In this document: piece by piece, positions 48,566 through 59,756 of the stretch
How positions within the stretch are numbered: the stretch's first letter is position 1
Layout: the number at the start of each line of letters is the position of its first letter
Source of the DNA: Megalonaias nervosa
Taxonomy: Eukaryota > Mollusca > Bivalvia > Unionida > Unionidae
Direction of reading: 5' to 3'
NCBI GenBank assembly: GCA_016617855.1
Contig: JAECUM010001139.1
Span: 1 to 64,000 of the forward strand
DNA: 64,000 nucleotides
Notes under the pieces: model-generated
What the model was told of the DNA's origin: nothing
What the model saw: the letters and a program-made list of their open reading frames with translations, nothing else
The model's database searches: none
Translations under genes and position numbers: made by a program

Positions 48566-48805
48566 GTCCTAGGTGGCTGAGTGGTCTAAAGCATTCACCT
48601 TTACCAATCACTACCATCTCACCTCTGTATGAATGGGTTTGAGTCTCTGGCTCAGCCAATGTAGGCACGTGAGAAAGCTGCCAGTGGCTCTCTGTGGGTC
48701 AGTGGTTCTTACCGAGGTTTTCCTGGGTTCTTCCTCCACCAGATACACTGACTGCCATGTATAGCCTTTCTTATGCTGAGAAATGGCGGTAAACCCAAAC
48801 AACAT
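48566..48805 (+). mobile_element. SINE, same family as 16411-16671
   Basis: A box GTGGCTGAGTGGTCTAAAGC (48573-48592), B box GGGTTTGAGTC (48634-48644), then TGAGAAAGCTGCCAGTGGCT, GGTCAGTGGTTCTTACCGAG and TTCCTCCACCAGATACACTG in the order of the minus-strand copy. Ends near AAACCCAAACAAC. Confidence 0.85.
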
Positions 48806-48968
48806 TTCTTTTCTGAGTCTGCACCTTTTCCTATCTGCACAAGGTCATTCAATTTTTAGATGCAGTAAGTCAAATAAATGTGCATTTTGCTTGCATGCAC
48901 CCATTTATTTTGGAATACTAAGAATGCATAGCCTAGCTAACTGAATTATATGAAAAGCCAAGTCTTGC

Positions 48969-49118
48969 CTGTCGAGTGATAGTAATTTCATCATACTGCT
49001 CATAACCAAGGGGACACTGGCTCTTGTCTGTGTTGTCAAAAGTGATGCTAACAGTTGCCTTGGTGATTCCAGCCTGTCCATTTTTGTACACCAATTCCTG
49101 CAGATTTGTTGCTCTAAC
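48969..49118 (-). CDS. SMC2: SMC2, most 5' exon in the window: N-terminal ATPase head
   Basis: Encodes [20 protein letters not shown]...[18 protein letters not shown], about residues 57-106. [29 protein letters not shown] is essentially diagnostic for SMC2. SMC2 with SMC4 forms the ATP-driven core of condensin, which compacts mitotic chromosomes in the nucleus. Acceptor TTCTCTTCCAG/GTT at 49119-49120; donor is the non-canonical CAG/GCAAGA. 150 bp = 50 codons. The preceding residues, including Walker A, are not in the window. Confidence 0.98.
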
Positions 49119-49319
49119 CTGGAAGAGAAATTCAGAAAATGTATGATTTATGAAATGTATGCCAAACTGAAGAAAATATATTTATGCATAATAATTAAAC
49201 ATGCATTTGCAAGTTTAAGAGAATCATGATTGTCTCTAAGAAATTAAGAGTGGCAGTTGACTTCTGGGATATTGATATGCCAATGGAGTATGAAAATTGT
49301 TCCGTGCCATTGCATCAGC

Positions 49320-49492
49320 ATACTCACTTATAATTTGGGTCCAACTTCAAACAACACTGACCCTGATCTCCAATCACATAGTGTAGTGGCAGATCAGGGT
49401 CTATGTTTGTGCTAAAAAACTGCATTGACCAGGATCTGCTGGCACAAAATGTGATGGTAGATCTGGGTCAGTGCAACTGATAAGTGAGTACA
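49320..49492. mobile_element. Candidate palindromic MITE, ~170 bp
   Basis: TACTCACTTAT at the left and ATAAGTGAGTA at the right are exact inverted repeats. Inside, GACCCTGATCTCC and GGCAGATCAGGGTC, and GGTCCAAC / GGGTCAGTG segments, form further inverted pairs. A related GATCTGGGTCAATGTTGTTTG block occurs at 31629. Confidence 0.65.
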
Positions 49493-49736
49493 TGTATATA
49501 CATAGTATTTTCAGATGATTCATGAACTAATGTTTTATTGTCCAGTAAGTTATACATTCTAAGGATCATCTATTTATGGGGGCTTAACTTTAAAAATTCT
49601 TCAAATACTAAAGCTGTCAGACATTTAGAAAACTTCTACCGGGTACCTGTCGATCCTAATGATCAGTTACCTGGGTATCCGATCAAAGGGAAATTATATC
49701 AAATGTGAACCTGAAATGCTTTGTTGTAGTTTCAGG

Positions 49737-50580
49737 CATGCCAACTCCCATGACAGGTATAAACATAATTATTACTAAGTGGCAAAAAGCGTAATCTGAG
49801 CATAAAAAGAGCAATCTTTATATTACATGCCATAATCACTGAAAACTATGCAAAATGTAGATTTAGTTTTGCTACTTACCCGGATCTGCAGTTAAAATTC
49901 TTCTCACAAATCGGCTAAATCCATGTAGATTAGTAGTTAGTATGAGAGTATAGATACAAAACAAACTGACAATTTATGCATAACACTCACTTCAATTAGT
50001 CTACATGTGTAACTTTTGCTGAATGGTCATGAAGTCCACAAATTATGGATGCTGTATTACATCATGTCAAATTCTTCTTTCAAAATTTGTAAAGTGCTAT
50101 TGATTTGTCCTTTTCCTGAAGCAACATGTTTTAAGTTTTACAAAATCCCTCTTCCCTAGCATTTTCAGTCATATAACATGCATGAGTCAAATCGATAAAG
50201 CCAGTTTCTCAATGTCTGGTGCCATATTTTTTCAATTTAGAATGGTTTGTTATGCATGTGTTTCAAAATATAATGAATCTGTGATACATGGTTTCACCTT
50301 CAAGAAACTCTCCTGTTTTCTAGAATCTATTTACAGTTACTGTAAATAGAAAATAAAGAAACTAGAGGAATGTCTAATGATGGATAAATGCACAGCAGAC
50401 AATAGTCACAAGACACGAGCCTTGAATCGTAATCGTTATTCTGTGTCTCGCTCACTCCTGATGTCTTTGATCTGAACTTGGAAATGTTTTTTAAAATATT
50501 TTTAATGGGTACCCGGTTGCCCATTTTATTACCCAGGTTATTATCAACAGGCAGGTACCTGAGTACCTGTTGGCAACTTT
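49737..50580 (+). mobile_element. Inverted-repeat element related to 21625-22180
   Basis: Left end CATGCCAACTCCCATGACAGGT and inverted right end AAAGTTGCCAACAGGTACTC share TGCCAAC and ACAGGTA. The interior matches the repeat at 21625. No transposase seen. Confidence 0.5.
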
Positions 50581-51399
50581 ATTAAGGATTCAGATGTGTA
50601 AATTGTTGCCTACCTGAAAAAAAAAAAAAAAAAAGTGACAAGCACTACAAGACCTCTAACCGTGGCGCAACTTATGTTGTAAAAAGCATTTTATGAGCTT
50701 ACATTTAATTTAAAATTATATACTGTGCAGATTCTTTTTTGTATTCATGACTTTCAACTGGACTAATTAGTAAAAATTTTGTGTGATTTGTATGCCGTGG
50801 CAGTATCTCTGCTATTGGTAATATCAAAAGGAACATGCTCTTCTACGTTTGTTTTTGGGGGGTTTTTTGTTTTTAATATGACAACTTTTCCATGCAGGAT
50901 TTTGTCCTCTTCAGCTCTATATGTGCTTGATGGTACTACTTGCCTATCTTTTATGGCTGTGTTTTGAAAGGGATAGATTATGTACTGTCTAATGAAGCTA
51001 TGTGTTTTATATTCAGTGCTTGATAATGTGCACATCACAGCCTCTCCTGGGACTTACTTCTGTCATATGTGTTCAATTTCTTAGTCTCTTTTTTGATCAT
51101 ATTTGCAATAGCTCTCTCTCTTATCATCAAACTTCTGTAATTTCAGTACAACTGAACACCTTGCCAATACCTGTCAATGCACAATCAACAGTGATATAAA
51201 TATTAAAACATATGGTTCAGTGTAATTCTGGATTACTGAGTTAGCGAACACAACCTTTTCCAATTGGTCAATAGTAGCCTGATACCAGGGCTTGAAAGTG
51301 GTAGCCTGCCAGCCCAAGACTAGAACATTTCCTGTCTGACTAGTAACTTTGATAACTGTAGCAGTCAGATGGCTATACAAGTTTTCACCAGCCAGCATT

Positions 51400-51562
51400 T
51401 ATATATGCTATCATTGGTAACATCAGATGATGCACAACTTCTTGCAAAGCTAACTATGTAAATCCTGGAGATTCAATTGCCCTGATATATGCTATCACTG
51501 GTAGCATCAGATGATGTCCAACTTCTCGCAAAGCTATGTAAATCCTGGAGATTCAATTGCCC
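51400..51562 (+). repeat. Tandem duplication, ~84 bp x 2
   Basis: Two adjacent copies of ATATATGCTATCA-TGGTA, CATCAGATGATG, CAACTTCT-GCAAAGCTA and TATGTAAATCCTGGAGATTC AATTGCCCT with few differences. Confidence 0.93.
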
Positions 51563-52476
51563 TTTAATCAGTTAAAACAATTGGGATTTGACTTATCATA
51601 TTAAAACATGAGGCTCTATTTCAGCATTTCTATACAAGGCAGTGGCACCTTTGGGAAACAAGAAAAATGGGCCAGCAGATAAAAAGCAAATGTATAATGA
51701 AAATAACATAAAGAAGATTATAAAAAATACATGAATTAACATTTCAGCAGACATGGACAAGACTAGGAATGGCTGACTCATCATGAGAAGAACAAAGTTG
51801 TACTGTGATACTTGTGCACGAAGTTTGTGAAAGACATAAAAAGTCCAGTTTTGTTGCAGGTTGTTGTACCAAACTTTTTTAATCAGTAATTGTACATGAA
51901 AACTTAGCAACAAATAAAGAATTTATGGAGAAGCTATGCAAACAATGAAATAAGAGCTAACTGTTGTTAAAATTTTGGAATGTTTAAATCCGAACATGTT
52001 TTACAGGCAACGACTGTTAGCTAATTTGGAACAGGACTGCTTCAGACCAAATGCCAGGCTGATTTGGACAATGTCAAATATAAAGAAAAACATTAGAACA
52101 TACACACCTGTTTTATTTTAGTTGTTATTCCTGTTTTTCCAACACAGTTTAATGTGATAATTAATACAAAGTCCAGAAAGGTCCAAAAGATTAACAAAAT
52201 ATTGATGCATCACACTGTATTCAATTAAATCAAGAATTTATTTAGTATACAATTTCTATTTAGTACTATCAGAATAAAATACAATATACAGTATAAAGAT
52301 AAATGCTATATAAATCCAGTAAACATGTTACTGTATGGGCCCAGTTTTCACGATCTCTTCCAGTGTAAGTAATTGTATTTATTTCTTAATAAAATAAACT
52401 AATCAATTTCATTTATGTACCAAGATGAATTAGTTGCTTTGAAAAAATTTCCCCATTGGCAATAGAAGATGAACGA

Positions 52477-52504
52477 TCTTAGATTATTTCATTTGATCTG
52501 TATA
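52477..52504 (+). repeat. Left 28-bp target-site duplication of the LINE
   Basis: TCTTAGATTATTTCATTTGA plus TCTGTATA is identical at 59757-59784. The repeats bracket a LINE 5' truncated fragment on the left and its 3' end on the right, as expected of target-primed insertion. Confidence 0.93.
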
Positions 52505-52754
52505 CAGTACAGGACTATACTACTGGCTGTGTCAGTGTTGGAGGCAGAAAAATCACCAACCTGAACTTCACTAATAATATCGATGGCTTAGCATTAGATG
52601 AACAAGAACTGGAAACCTTAGTGAACCGTCTCAACCAAGCGTCACTGGGGTATGGGATGGAGATCACTTAAAAGACCAAGATAATGACAAACAACCAGAG
52701 TGACATCCAAAAAGGAAATAAGAGTGAATGGACAGAAGCTGGGCACAGTGACCA
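52505..52754 (+). pseudogene. LINE fragment A: reverse-transcriptase palm region
   Basis: Encodes VGGRKITNLNFTNNIDGLAL, ETLVNRLNQASLGYGMEIT, a stop, then KTKIMTNN. The expected FADD catalytic box of the reverse transcriptase is FTNN at 52567-52578, both Asp replaced by Asn. The fragment is 5'-truncated at the duplication and breaks off near 52754, resuming at about 59137. Confidence 0.85.
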
Positions 52755-53806
52755 GGGGTCACACAACCAGGCAAAGTGGGCAACTAAGTCAGCTAAAAAT
52801 GTAAACTTTGCTTCTGATTTCTTTAGATGCTCCCTCTCTGTAGCCAGGAAGTTCTGACAGTGTAGTGTTATAACCCAAGGCAAAATGCATTGTATGCGGT
52901 GTTGATACCAACTGCATTGGCAAACTCTTGCACATTTACAGGCATGTGTTTTAATAGTTGACTGACCATTAACCCTTTCCCGAGCAAGTTATCACAGCTC
53001 GATTTCTACAAATTAGACCCACCACTGAATGATGAAAACATAACTTGTTTTGATACTTAAACATCAATATGTAAATAGTAATTTGTGTTTTAAGAATTGG
53101 TGAAAAGCACTTTCTAATTTTTTTTTTTTAAACGACAAGTTTAACTGCCATGTTGGCAATATCTTCTTTATAAAATCAACTCAAAACTTTAAGTGAACCT
53201 ATAATGCTGGACATCGCTGTGTCTAAGAAATGCTACTTCAGTGTCTGTTTTCATAAATTCAGCAAAGAGATTTAGGGAAAATATGGAATACATAGAAAGC
53301 AAAGTCCAAATATTATGATAAAAAAATTTTGCTTAAAAATGTAATCTTGTAGGTCAGAAACCTAATGAACAATGTCATGCTGTGGAATTCGAAAAGTGCT
53401 GCAACTTTGTAAGGTCCGTGTTGTTTTCTCATATTTATTTTCATGAAAATACAAAAAAAGCAACAAAGCAAATACTATTTAACTAATGGATGACATTACT
53501 ATAGGGACATAGGCAAATAATATGCAAAAAAGTTTGCAATCCTATCAATCGTTTTAACTAAGCTAAAAAGTGAGTTGTTATATTAAAAAAAAATCACTCT
53601 TTCTAAAAATAAATACATGTTCTTGGTTGTGTCAATTCAGTTGGAAAGAAGGGTCAAGTTCAGTAATATATCAACATAAATGCTTCAGTTTGTTATATAC
53701 AAATAGAGTAATGTTTAATCAGCAACAATGAAATTAGGATGGATGGTATGGTATGAAGTTACTAGCGCCTTTGCTCTATATACATGTAACAGGGGGTTGT
53801 TTCAAA
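52755..53806. other. Unidentified sequence inside the LINE interruption
   Basis: About 1.05 kb between the break in the LINE and the left end of the hAT. AT-rich, no recognised frame. With 58949-59136 it appears to be the remainder of an older insertion into the LINE. TTAACCCTTTCCCGAGCAAG at 52972 is piggyBac-like only superficially. Confidence 0.5.
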
Positions 53807-54052
53807 CAGGGTTAGTAGCAATTTCTGATCTAAAAATTTTAGGATTTTTTTTAAAGGTTTTTTAAGGCCTTTGTGAAAATTTTTTAGGTTCAAAGAAATG
53901 CAGTGTTCAGACTTTCATGCACACAAATAACAGCATACTCATCAATTTTTACGTTATTTTTAATAATATGGCTTGAACTTCTTTTCCACAACCTTAGCAA
54001 GGTAAGATCTAAATGAACTTAATGAACAAAGCATTGAAAGGTTAAATCATTT

Positions 54053-54103
54053 ACACACACACACATATATATATATACATACATATACATACACACACAC
54101 AAA
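54053..54103 (+). repeat. Mixed (AC)n/(AT)n tract
   Basis: ACACAC, ATATATATAT and ACACAC runs in succession. Confidence 0.9.
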
Positions 54104-54162
54104 AGCAGAGCAATATACATTGCACAAAGTGTCATACAAAATTCAGACATATTTCACTGCTT

Positions 54163-56225
54163 CTAGTTTATCATCAATCTGCTTGTCCAGATCCAACTGT
54201 TCTTCCAGTTTTTTTTCTTCACAGATGTCCTTAAGCTATTTGATGTGCTGATGAAAATAAGGTTCCTCTGATGTTCAGCTTTTAATGCATAGTGATCAGC
54301 TAAACTGTTCATTGTTTCTATATCATAAGTTAGTGCTGATTTTTTCTTTTTCAAATCTATGATTTCCTCATCCAATGCTTTTCTTTTCCTATTGGTTGTC
54401 TCAGTCTCCTGTTTTTTTCTTCATACCTGCTGTATGCACTGCTGGCACTGATAAGCAGCCTTGGGGTGATTTCAACTTTATTGATTCCAGCAGCAGTTCT
54501 AACGGCATCAATAATGATCCTTTTGGCAATCAAAGTTTTTTCTGCTATATTTATCTCTTCAACTTCTTATTTATTGAGAACTCCCTCTCAACAGTGGCTT
54601 GCCCATGTGACAAGAGAAGCAAGGTCTTCACAACTTGCCAAAGGTTGGAATATTGCTGCTGATGAGCAAGCCTGTCATAAAGAAAAGTGTCAATATGTTT
54701 GGTCTTTCTTGAGAAAGATCCAAGTGATCCATTGCTAATGGCTGAGTCAACAAATGCTGAAAACTCATTAAGAACAACATCACAACAACTGATATCGAAC
54801 TTTCTCTTGCTGACTAATGAGTGCATGATTCTCTTCAGTTTAGCCTCTGTTTGTGCTTTACTTTCTAAAATGGCAGCAGGGTCAAGGCATGCCATGTCTT
54901 TCACTAAACCATAGTGGAGATTTTGTGAGGAATTTGTCAGCAAAACAAACAAGAATACTTTTGCATTCATCCTTAAATTCTAAGATTTGTAGCTCACTCA
55001 CTTTTTTTGCCTTTTTTAGTTCATTAATCACAGACTCTGCTACAAAGCCAATGGCAACCTTGTGTCTGGTTACATGATTTAAATGGGTCAGTCACTTGAA
55101 ATATAACCATGTCTTTTGTTGTTTTGATTTCCTCAATCTTTTCTAGGATAACAAACCTCTTTAGAAGGCCTATAGCAATAGCATTTAGATCATGATGAGC
55201 AAATTGTAGCATCAGTGCATCAGTCTGGTATTCTGTAAGGTAGGGCTCAACATGCTTGGAAAGTGAAATAAAGAATGCCAACTTAGGTGCCAAAAATTCA
55301 TCCTTTAAAAGGGCTTCTTTCACAATCTTAAAGGACTCGGTCTTCGGGTCAGAAACACTTGATTTCATTACCTCACCAACATATTTTCTTAAAGGTTCCA
55401 TCAGATTTAAAGCCCTCTGAGCAACGGTGGTGTTCTCTAACCACCTGTGTTTGCAGAACTGAAGAGGAAAGGTGGAAGTACCAGTGACATTTACAAAATC
55501 TTCTCTTCTTGCTGGTGTGTTGTGAAAAAGCTGGAAAAGGGATCTCAGAATTTTATCTAATTTCCAGTTAACAGCATCCATTGCTGTCATGCATGCACCA
55601 TGGACCTTGTGATTTGAACAACTTCCTGCATTTAATAATGTGATACCATGTTCAGTGGCCAGAGCAGAATCAATCTTCTTATAAAAAGCCCAATTAACAT
55701 TTGGCCCATCCATAGATAACTGAATCATATTGTTCAAATTCAGGTTTGCTGTCACAGATTCAAATGCTGAGACCATATCTGAGGCAGTACAATGACCAAG
55801 GAAGTTTGATGTTAAATACCTGGTTTTGACTGTGCCCTGATCCTAAAAACGAACATGGAAATCCATTTGTTTAGTTTGAAGGACATCATTCATGCTCTCA
55901 TCAAAGAGCAAAACAAACTCTTCACATTTTATCAGATCCTCCAAAAGAGATGTAAAATATGGAGCCAATCCAAATGAAGCCAAATATGATGTTTTCCTGT
56001 CTGAAAGACTGAACTTATGGCAACTGCACTATCAGGAAACATGTACTGGAATACTTCTGCTATTCCAGAATTTGATGAAAAGCTGCAGTATTTATCTACT
56101 GTATGCAATGTCCAAATAATTTCTGCTTTTAATGTGTCTTTTTTTGCTACATGATCTTGCATAGATGCTGAGGTTGTAGACACTACTGAACAGGATGGTT
56201 GAGAATTCGGATTTTGTGGTAACAA
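54163..56225 (-). pseudogene. hAT transposase, main catalytic and dimerisation part, broken
   Basis: Blocks in order on the minus strand: AEIIWTLHTVDKYCSFSSNS (56140), SLLEDLIKCEEFVLLFDESM (about 55920), TRYLTSNFLGHCTASDM (55800), IQLSMDGPNVNWAFYKK (55700), PARREDFVNVTG and CKHRWLENTTVAQRAL (55500-55420), LWQVVKTLLLLSHGQATVER (54600) and a C-terminal coiled coil (54375-54163). SMDGPNVNW and LLLLSHGQATVEREFS are hAT hallmarks, the latter the dimerisation motif. Breaks: a frameshift near 55990, a TAG where Trp is expected (about 55838), and frame changes near 55080 and 54550. Confidence 0.88.
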
Positions 56226-56617
56226 TCCTTTTCCTGAATCAGGCTGTTGATGCTAGAAAAAGACAAAAAACAACTTAAGTTTTACATTTATATATCATTA
56301 AGAATATATTAAATATTATTTTATTGTAATTTAATTCTGCCTTTTTCATGCCATAATTTTTATACTGCTGGTACTTTCTATGCATTCAATGTACCACAAT
56401 GTATAGCTTGTCGGAAGAGTTTCTGCACACAAATTCTATTTACTTTTCTAAATTGATTAAGTTTTATCATTATTAATTAAAATGGAGCCCACCATAATAG
56501 TAATAAACGGTAAACACCTTGAATAATTATATATAAATTGTAAATTTGAAATTGGAGATGTAAGCTTACTGTTACAGTTATGACATGGTTGTTTCCCTTT
56601 TAATACCCTTATAAATA

Positions 56618-58180
56618 CACCACTCCCTCGATAACTCGCGAACCTGCTTATAACGTGGGGTGAGGCGTGGATCCCATTTTTTAAAACCAGAAATTACCCC
56701 AAAAATAGATCCCTATTTTATGAACTTTATGAAAATCGCGATCAAAATTAGCTACAAAAACTGATATATCGCTCGTTTTATCACCGAAAACGGTAGATAG
56801 GACCTGGAAGTTTTAATCAACATTATGAAATACCGAATTTAAAAATAAGACGTACAATTTTTTTACATTTTCTTTCCAAGTGACATTCCCAGCACACTGC
56901 AATTAACGATATGTAAGGAAATTTTGATCAATGAAAATGTCATGCTGAGTGGAGGCAGTACTTTAATAAATAAATACAAATTAAATAATTTTTTATCAAT
57001 TGAAATTTGTGTTCTAGTTCTATCTTCTAGTTCCTTTTAAGAGTAATCATCATAAATGCAATGTGTCCTCTTGTAATTAAATGTAAAATGTGTCGATCTA
57101 TCGTAACAGCTATGTCCGCGAGCATTTCTCTGAGAACCTATTTAGGTGCCGACTGTGTTTTGATAACTGACTTGCAGAAGTATTTGTTGCATTGTTGCAC
57201 TAAATTAAAAGCTGGCCTCCTTTGTATTATCACGTTAAGTATGTCTTTTGAATCAAATAATGAAGGTGAAATAAAAAAAAAGTTAAAAGGCACGAAAATC
57301 CTACAAACTTAAAATCTAGCTGCCCCGATCGTATATCGGGTGAACTCACTTCAGTTGATCAAAATTGAACACTGTTATAGATGTTATTGTGTATGTAACA
57401 TAAACTACCTTAAATTATCCGACTCATTGGTAACTGTGATCAAAGATAGCACGTCAACCAAGCGAAAAGAATACTATACTTCGTAAAATAAACAGCTTGG
57501 TTTCACAGATACGGACCATTGTGGGCAAGCTAGTTTCAGAGAATTCTTGAACTGGCACTTTGAGATATCCTCAAGAATGATAAAAAGTTTCATTATTACT
57601 TCCAATGAAATCACGATATCAATACTGTACTAATTGAACAGCACAAAAATTGAGATTCGACGTAGACAATTGTCTCACGAAAATTTCGCTTGCTTTTTGA
57701 ACAAAAGGAATCTTGTTTGGTGGTGTACCAACAGTTAGTCTAGTTCCCTGCTCTTTTCACTCCAATTTGGCAGGATTCAATGCCACACCACTCCGGGAAC
57801 CAGACTCATCAAGAAAACAAAAAGCAGTGACATAATACACACGTTTTCGTGTAAGCGTAATGGTTGTTGAAACCAGTTGGAACGATCTTTCACATGTTGG
57901 ACATTTTGAAAATAAATGTTATTTAAACAGAATAACGAACAACTTCATTAGAAAAAGTGCGTTATTAAGTTATTATAGACGTGAATGTAAAATGAGGATT
58001 GGGTCATTAAACAGTGAAGTTCCCTAACCATGACACCAACACACACACACCCCCGCTGTTTTTTCGATGTCCAAGCGATTTTTTTCACTTTTTGGAGGTC
58101 CCTCGAGAACTCGTGCCCTCGCTTATAGCGCGGTCTATATTTGTGGACCCCGTTGTGCGCGAGTTATCAAGGGAGTGGTG
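56618..58180. mobile_element. TA-flanked inverted-repeat element, 1.56 kb, non-autonomous
   Basis: Left end CACCACTCCCTCGATAACTC and inverted right end CACCACTCCCTTGATAACTC, each directly flanked by TA (56616-56617, 58181-58182). TA duplication plus this terminus fit the Tc1/mariner-pogo (Tigger-like) group. Inner ends also mirror: CTTATAACGTGGGGTGAGG versus CTTATAGCGCGGTCTATATT. It separates the first hAT exon from the rest. A frame at 57061-57312 recurs in degraded form at 62605-62790 but matches no family I know. Confidence 0.88.
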
Positions 58181-58439
58181 TACTTAAGTTTCAGATAATG
58201 ATGATAAAGCAAAATTATACAAAAGTAAAGAGTAATTAAAATAAATATATATCCTAGAAAATACTAAAATAGTGAGTATTTCGGACATTTAAACTTTTTC
58301 ACTAGTTTTTATTTTTGCTCCCAGTATTTTCCTTTGTTCCGGTAAATAGTCTGACCGACTTCAAATTCAATGTGATTTCTGCAAAATTATTTTTGACGCT
58401 ATAATTCAGACAGGGAGATAGATAGATAATGTATATTTA

Positions 58440-58671
58440 TACTCACAGTCAAAACTTTCTTCAAGTCGAAGGTGGAGGATATGCTCTTCTCGTTCGCTTG
58501 ATGTTTTATTCCTTTTGCATGTATTCGTAAGCCACTTTCACCCAATCTCATAATACTGAATGATTTTTTACACAATTTACATCTAGCAGAAAACACATCA
58601 TCTTTTTCCAACCAAGGAGTGTACTGCGGTTTGGACAGCCAACTCATTTGAAAACGTGTCTTGCTTGCCAT
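58440..58671 (-). pseudogene. hAT transposase first exon (BED-like zinc finger)
   Basis: MASKTRFQMSWLSKPQYTPW, then CKLCKKSFSIMRLGESGLRI HAKGIKHQ: a C-x2-C ... H-x5-H DNA-binding finger of the BED class, at the N-terminus where hAT transposases carry it. Followed by a donor-like ACG/GTGAG... region around 58440, so an intron to 56225 is likely. That intron hosts the TA-flanked element. Confidence 0.75.
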
Positions 58672-59136
58672 TACTGCTAGCCAGGATAAACTGGATGTGC
58701 AAGTTACTCATAACCCGGATGTAAGACAGCTGTAGTTGATTTCCGGTGCAGCTTACATTTTTTTTGTGCAGTGCCGACTGTTTCTTATAAAACCTTAATT
58801 TACCTTTTACTGCTGATTAGGGTTGAAGACTTTTAAGGTTTTCTTTTAATTTATAAGGTTTCTTATCAAAATTTTAGGCTTTTTTAAAAGTTTTTTTAGG
58901 TTAAAATATTAGGCTAATTTAGGTTTTTTAGGCTCCCTACGAACCCTGTTCAAAGTAATATAGAAATCTTTTTGACTGCCATTTTCTCAAGAACATCCAA
59001 AACGTAAAGACAAATAAATAAATGGTGGTTTGTTAAGCCTTTTACTGACTTACATGACTCTAATCACATTACTTCTATTAATTAAAATTACAATGTGGTC
59101 CTTAAAAGTTGTATGTCCAAAATACACTGCATGTAT

Positions 59137-59756
59137 CTCTATCCAAACATGAGGTTCTTTCCAGGATTGCACAGACAACAGCTGCACTGGCTAGGCTGAA
59201 ACCTATCTGGAAGGACAGCAACATCATGCTTGGGTCCAAGATCAAGCTTATGTGCTCGAGTGTCATGTCCATATTTCTGTATGCATGTTAGACATAGACC
59301 CTGGCAGCAGAACTAGAGAGAAGAATCCACGCCTTAGAGATCTGATGTTATTGAAAGATCCTGAACATCTCATACTTAGACCACATTTGTAATGAGGTGT
59401 ACATTAGAATCCAAAGTGCAATTGGATCATATGAAGATCTGCTCACCACAGTAAAGAACACAAACTAAGATGGTATATGTATTATAGCATCTGACGCTCA
59501 TCTGGACTGCCAAAAAGATAATCCTGCAAGGCACAGTGAGAGGAAAGAGAAAACCAGACAGACAGAAGAGATGGGAAGATAACATCAAAGAGTAGACAGG
59601 TATGGACTTTCCAATGCCCCAAAACGCAGTGAAGAACAGCAAATGGAGAGAGGTTGTCACAAAGTCATCAGCAGCACCTTTATGGCCAGCCAGGTTATGG
59701 GAGAAAGGATAAATGATGATAAAGATGCTTCCCTAATGGCAACCCATTACAAAAAG
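59137..59756 (+). pseudogene. LINE fragment B: C-terminal part of the same reverse transcriptase
   Basis: HEVLSRIAQTTAALARLKPI WKDSNIMLGSKIKLMCS-VMSIFLYAC (59150-59290) continues the protein of fragment A after a gap of about 15 residues. Degraded blocks matching RRIHALEI..., QSAIGSYEDLLTTVK..., ILQGTVRGKRKPDRQKRWED and AVKNSKWREVVTKSSAAPLW follow to the 3' end, with stops and shifts. The 3' end abuts the 28-bp duplication. Plus strand, opposite to SMC2. Confidence 0.88.

Larger units (their letters stand above)
46795..48968 (-). other. SMC2 intron with a GC donor, 2.2 kb
   Basis: Donor is CGACAG/GCAAGA (GC at 48968-48967), acceptor TTTTAG. It contains a (TA)n tract at about 47113-47159, a diverged repeat at about 47450-47960 and a plus-strand SINE at 48566-48805. 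The stretch 47970-48560 shows nothing recognised. Confidence 0.85.
53807..58948 (-). mobile_element. hAT transposon, 5.1 kb, inactive, interrupted by another element
   Basis: Ends CAGGGTTAGTAGC and, inverted, CAGGGTTCGTAGG, with T-rich TTTTTTAGG/TTTTAAGG subterminal repeats on both sides. Flanked by TTCAAA (53801-53806 and 58949-58954). It carries a transposase on the minus strand and a nested TA-flanked element at 56618-58180. Confidence 0.85.

Noticed and set aside
51230..51400. CAGGGCTTGAAAGTGGTAGCC-like segment as a transposon end
   Set aside because: It resembles a hAT-type end, but no inverted partner or target duplication was found.
52969..52990. TTAACCCTTTCCCGAGC as a piggyBac end
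   Set aside because: No matching inverted end followed by TTAA was found before 59136.
55024..55776. The longest frame (250 codons) as a host gene
   Set aside because: It carries hAT transposase motifs, lies between hAT inverted ends, and neighbouring parts of the same protein are in other frames with stops.
57061..57312. 83-codon frame as a gene
   Set aside because: Repeated in degraded form at 62605-62790 within the second copy of the same transposon; no known domain.
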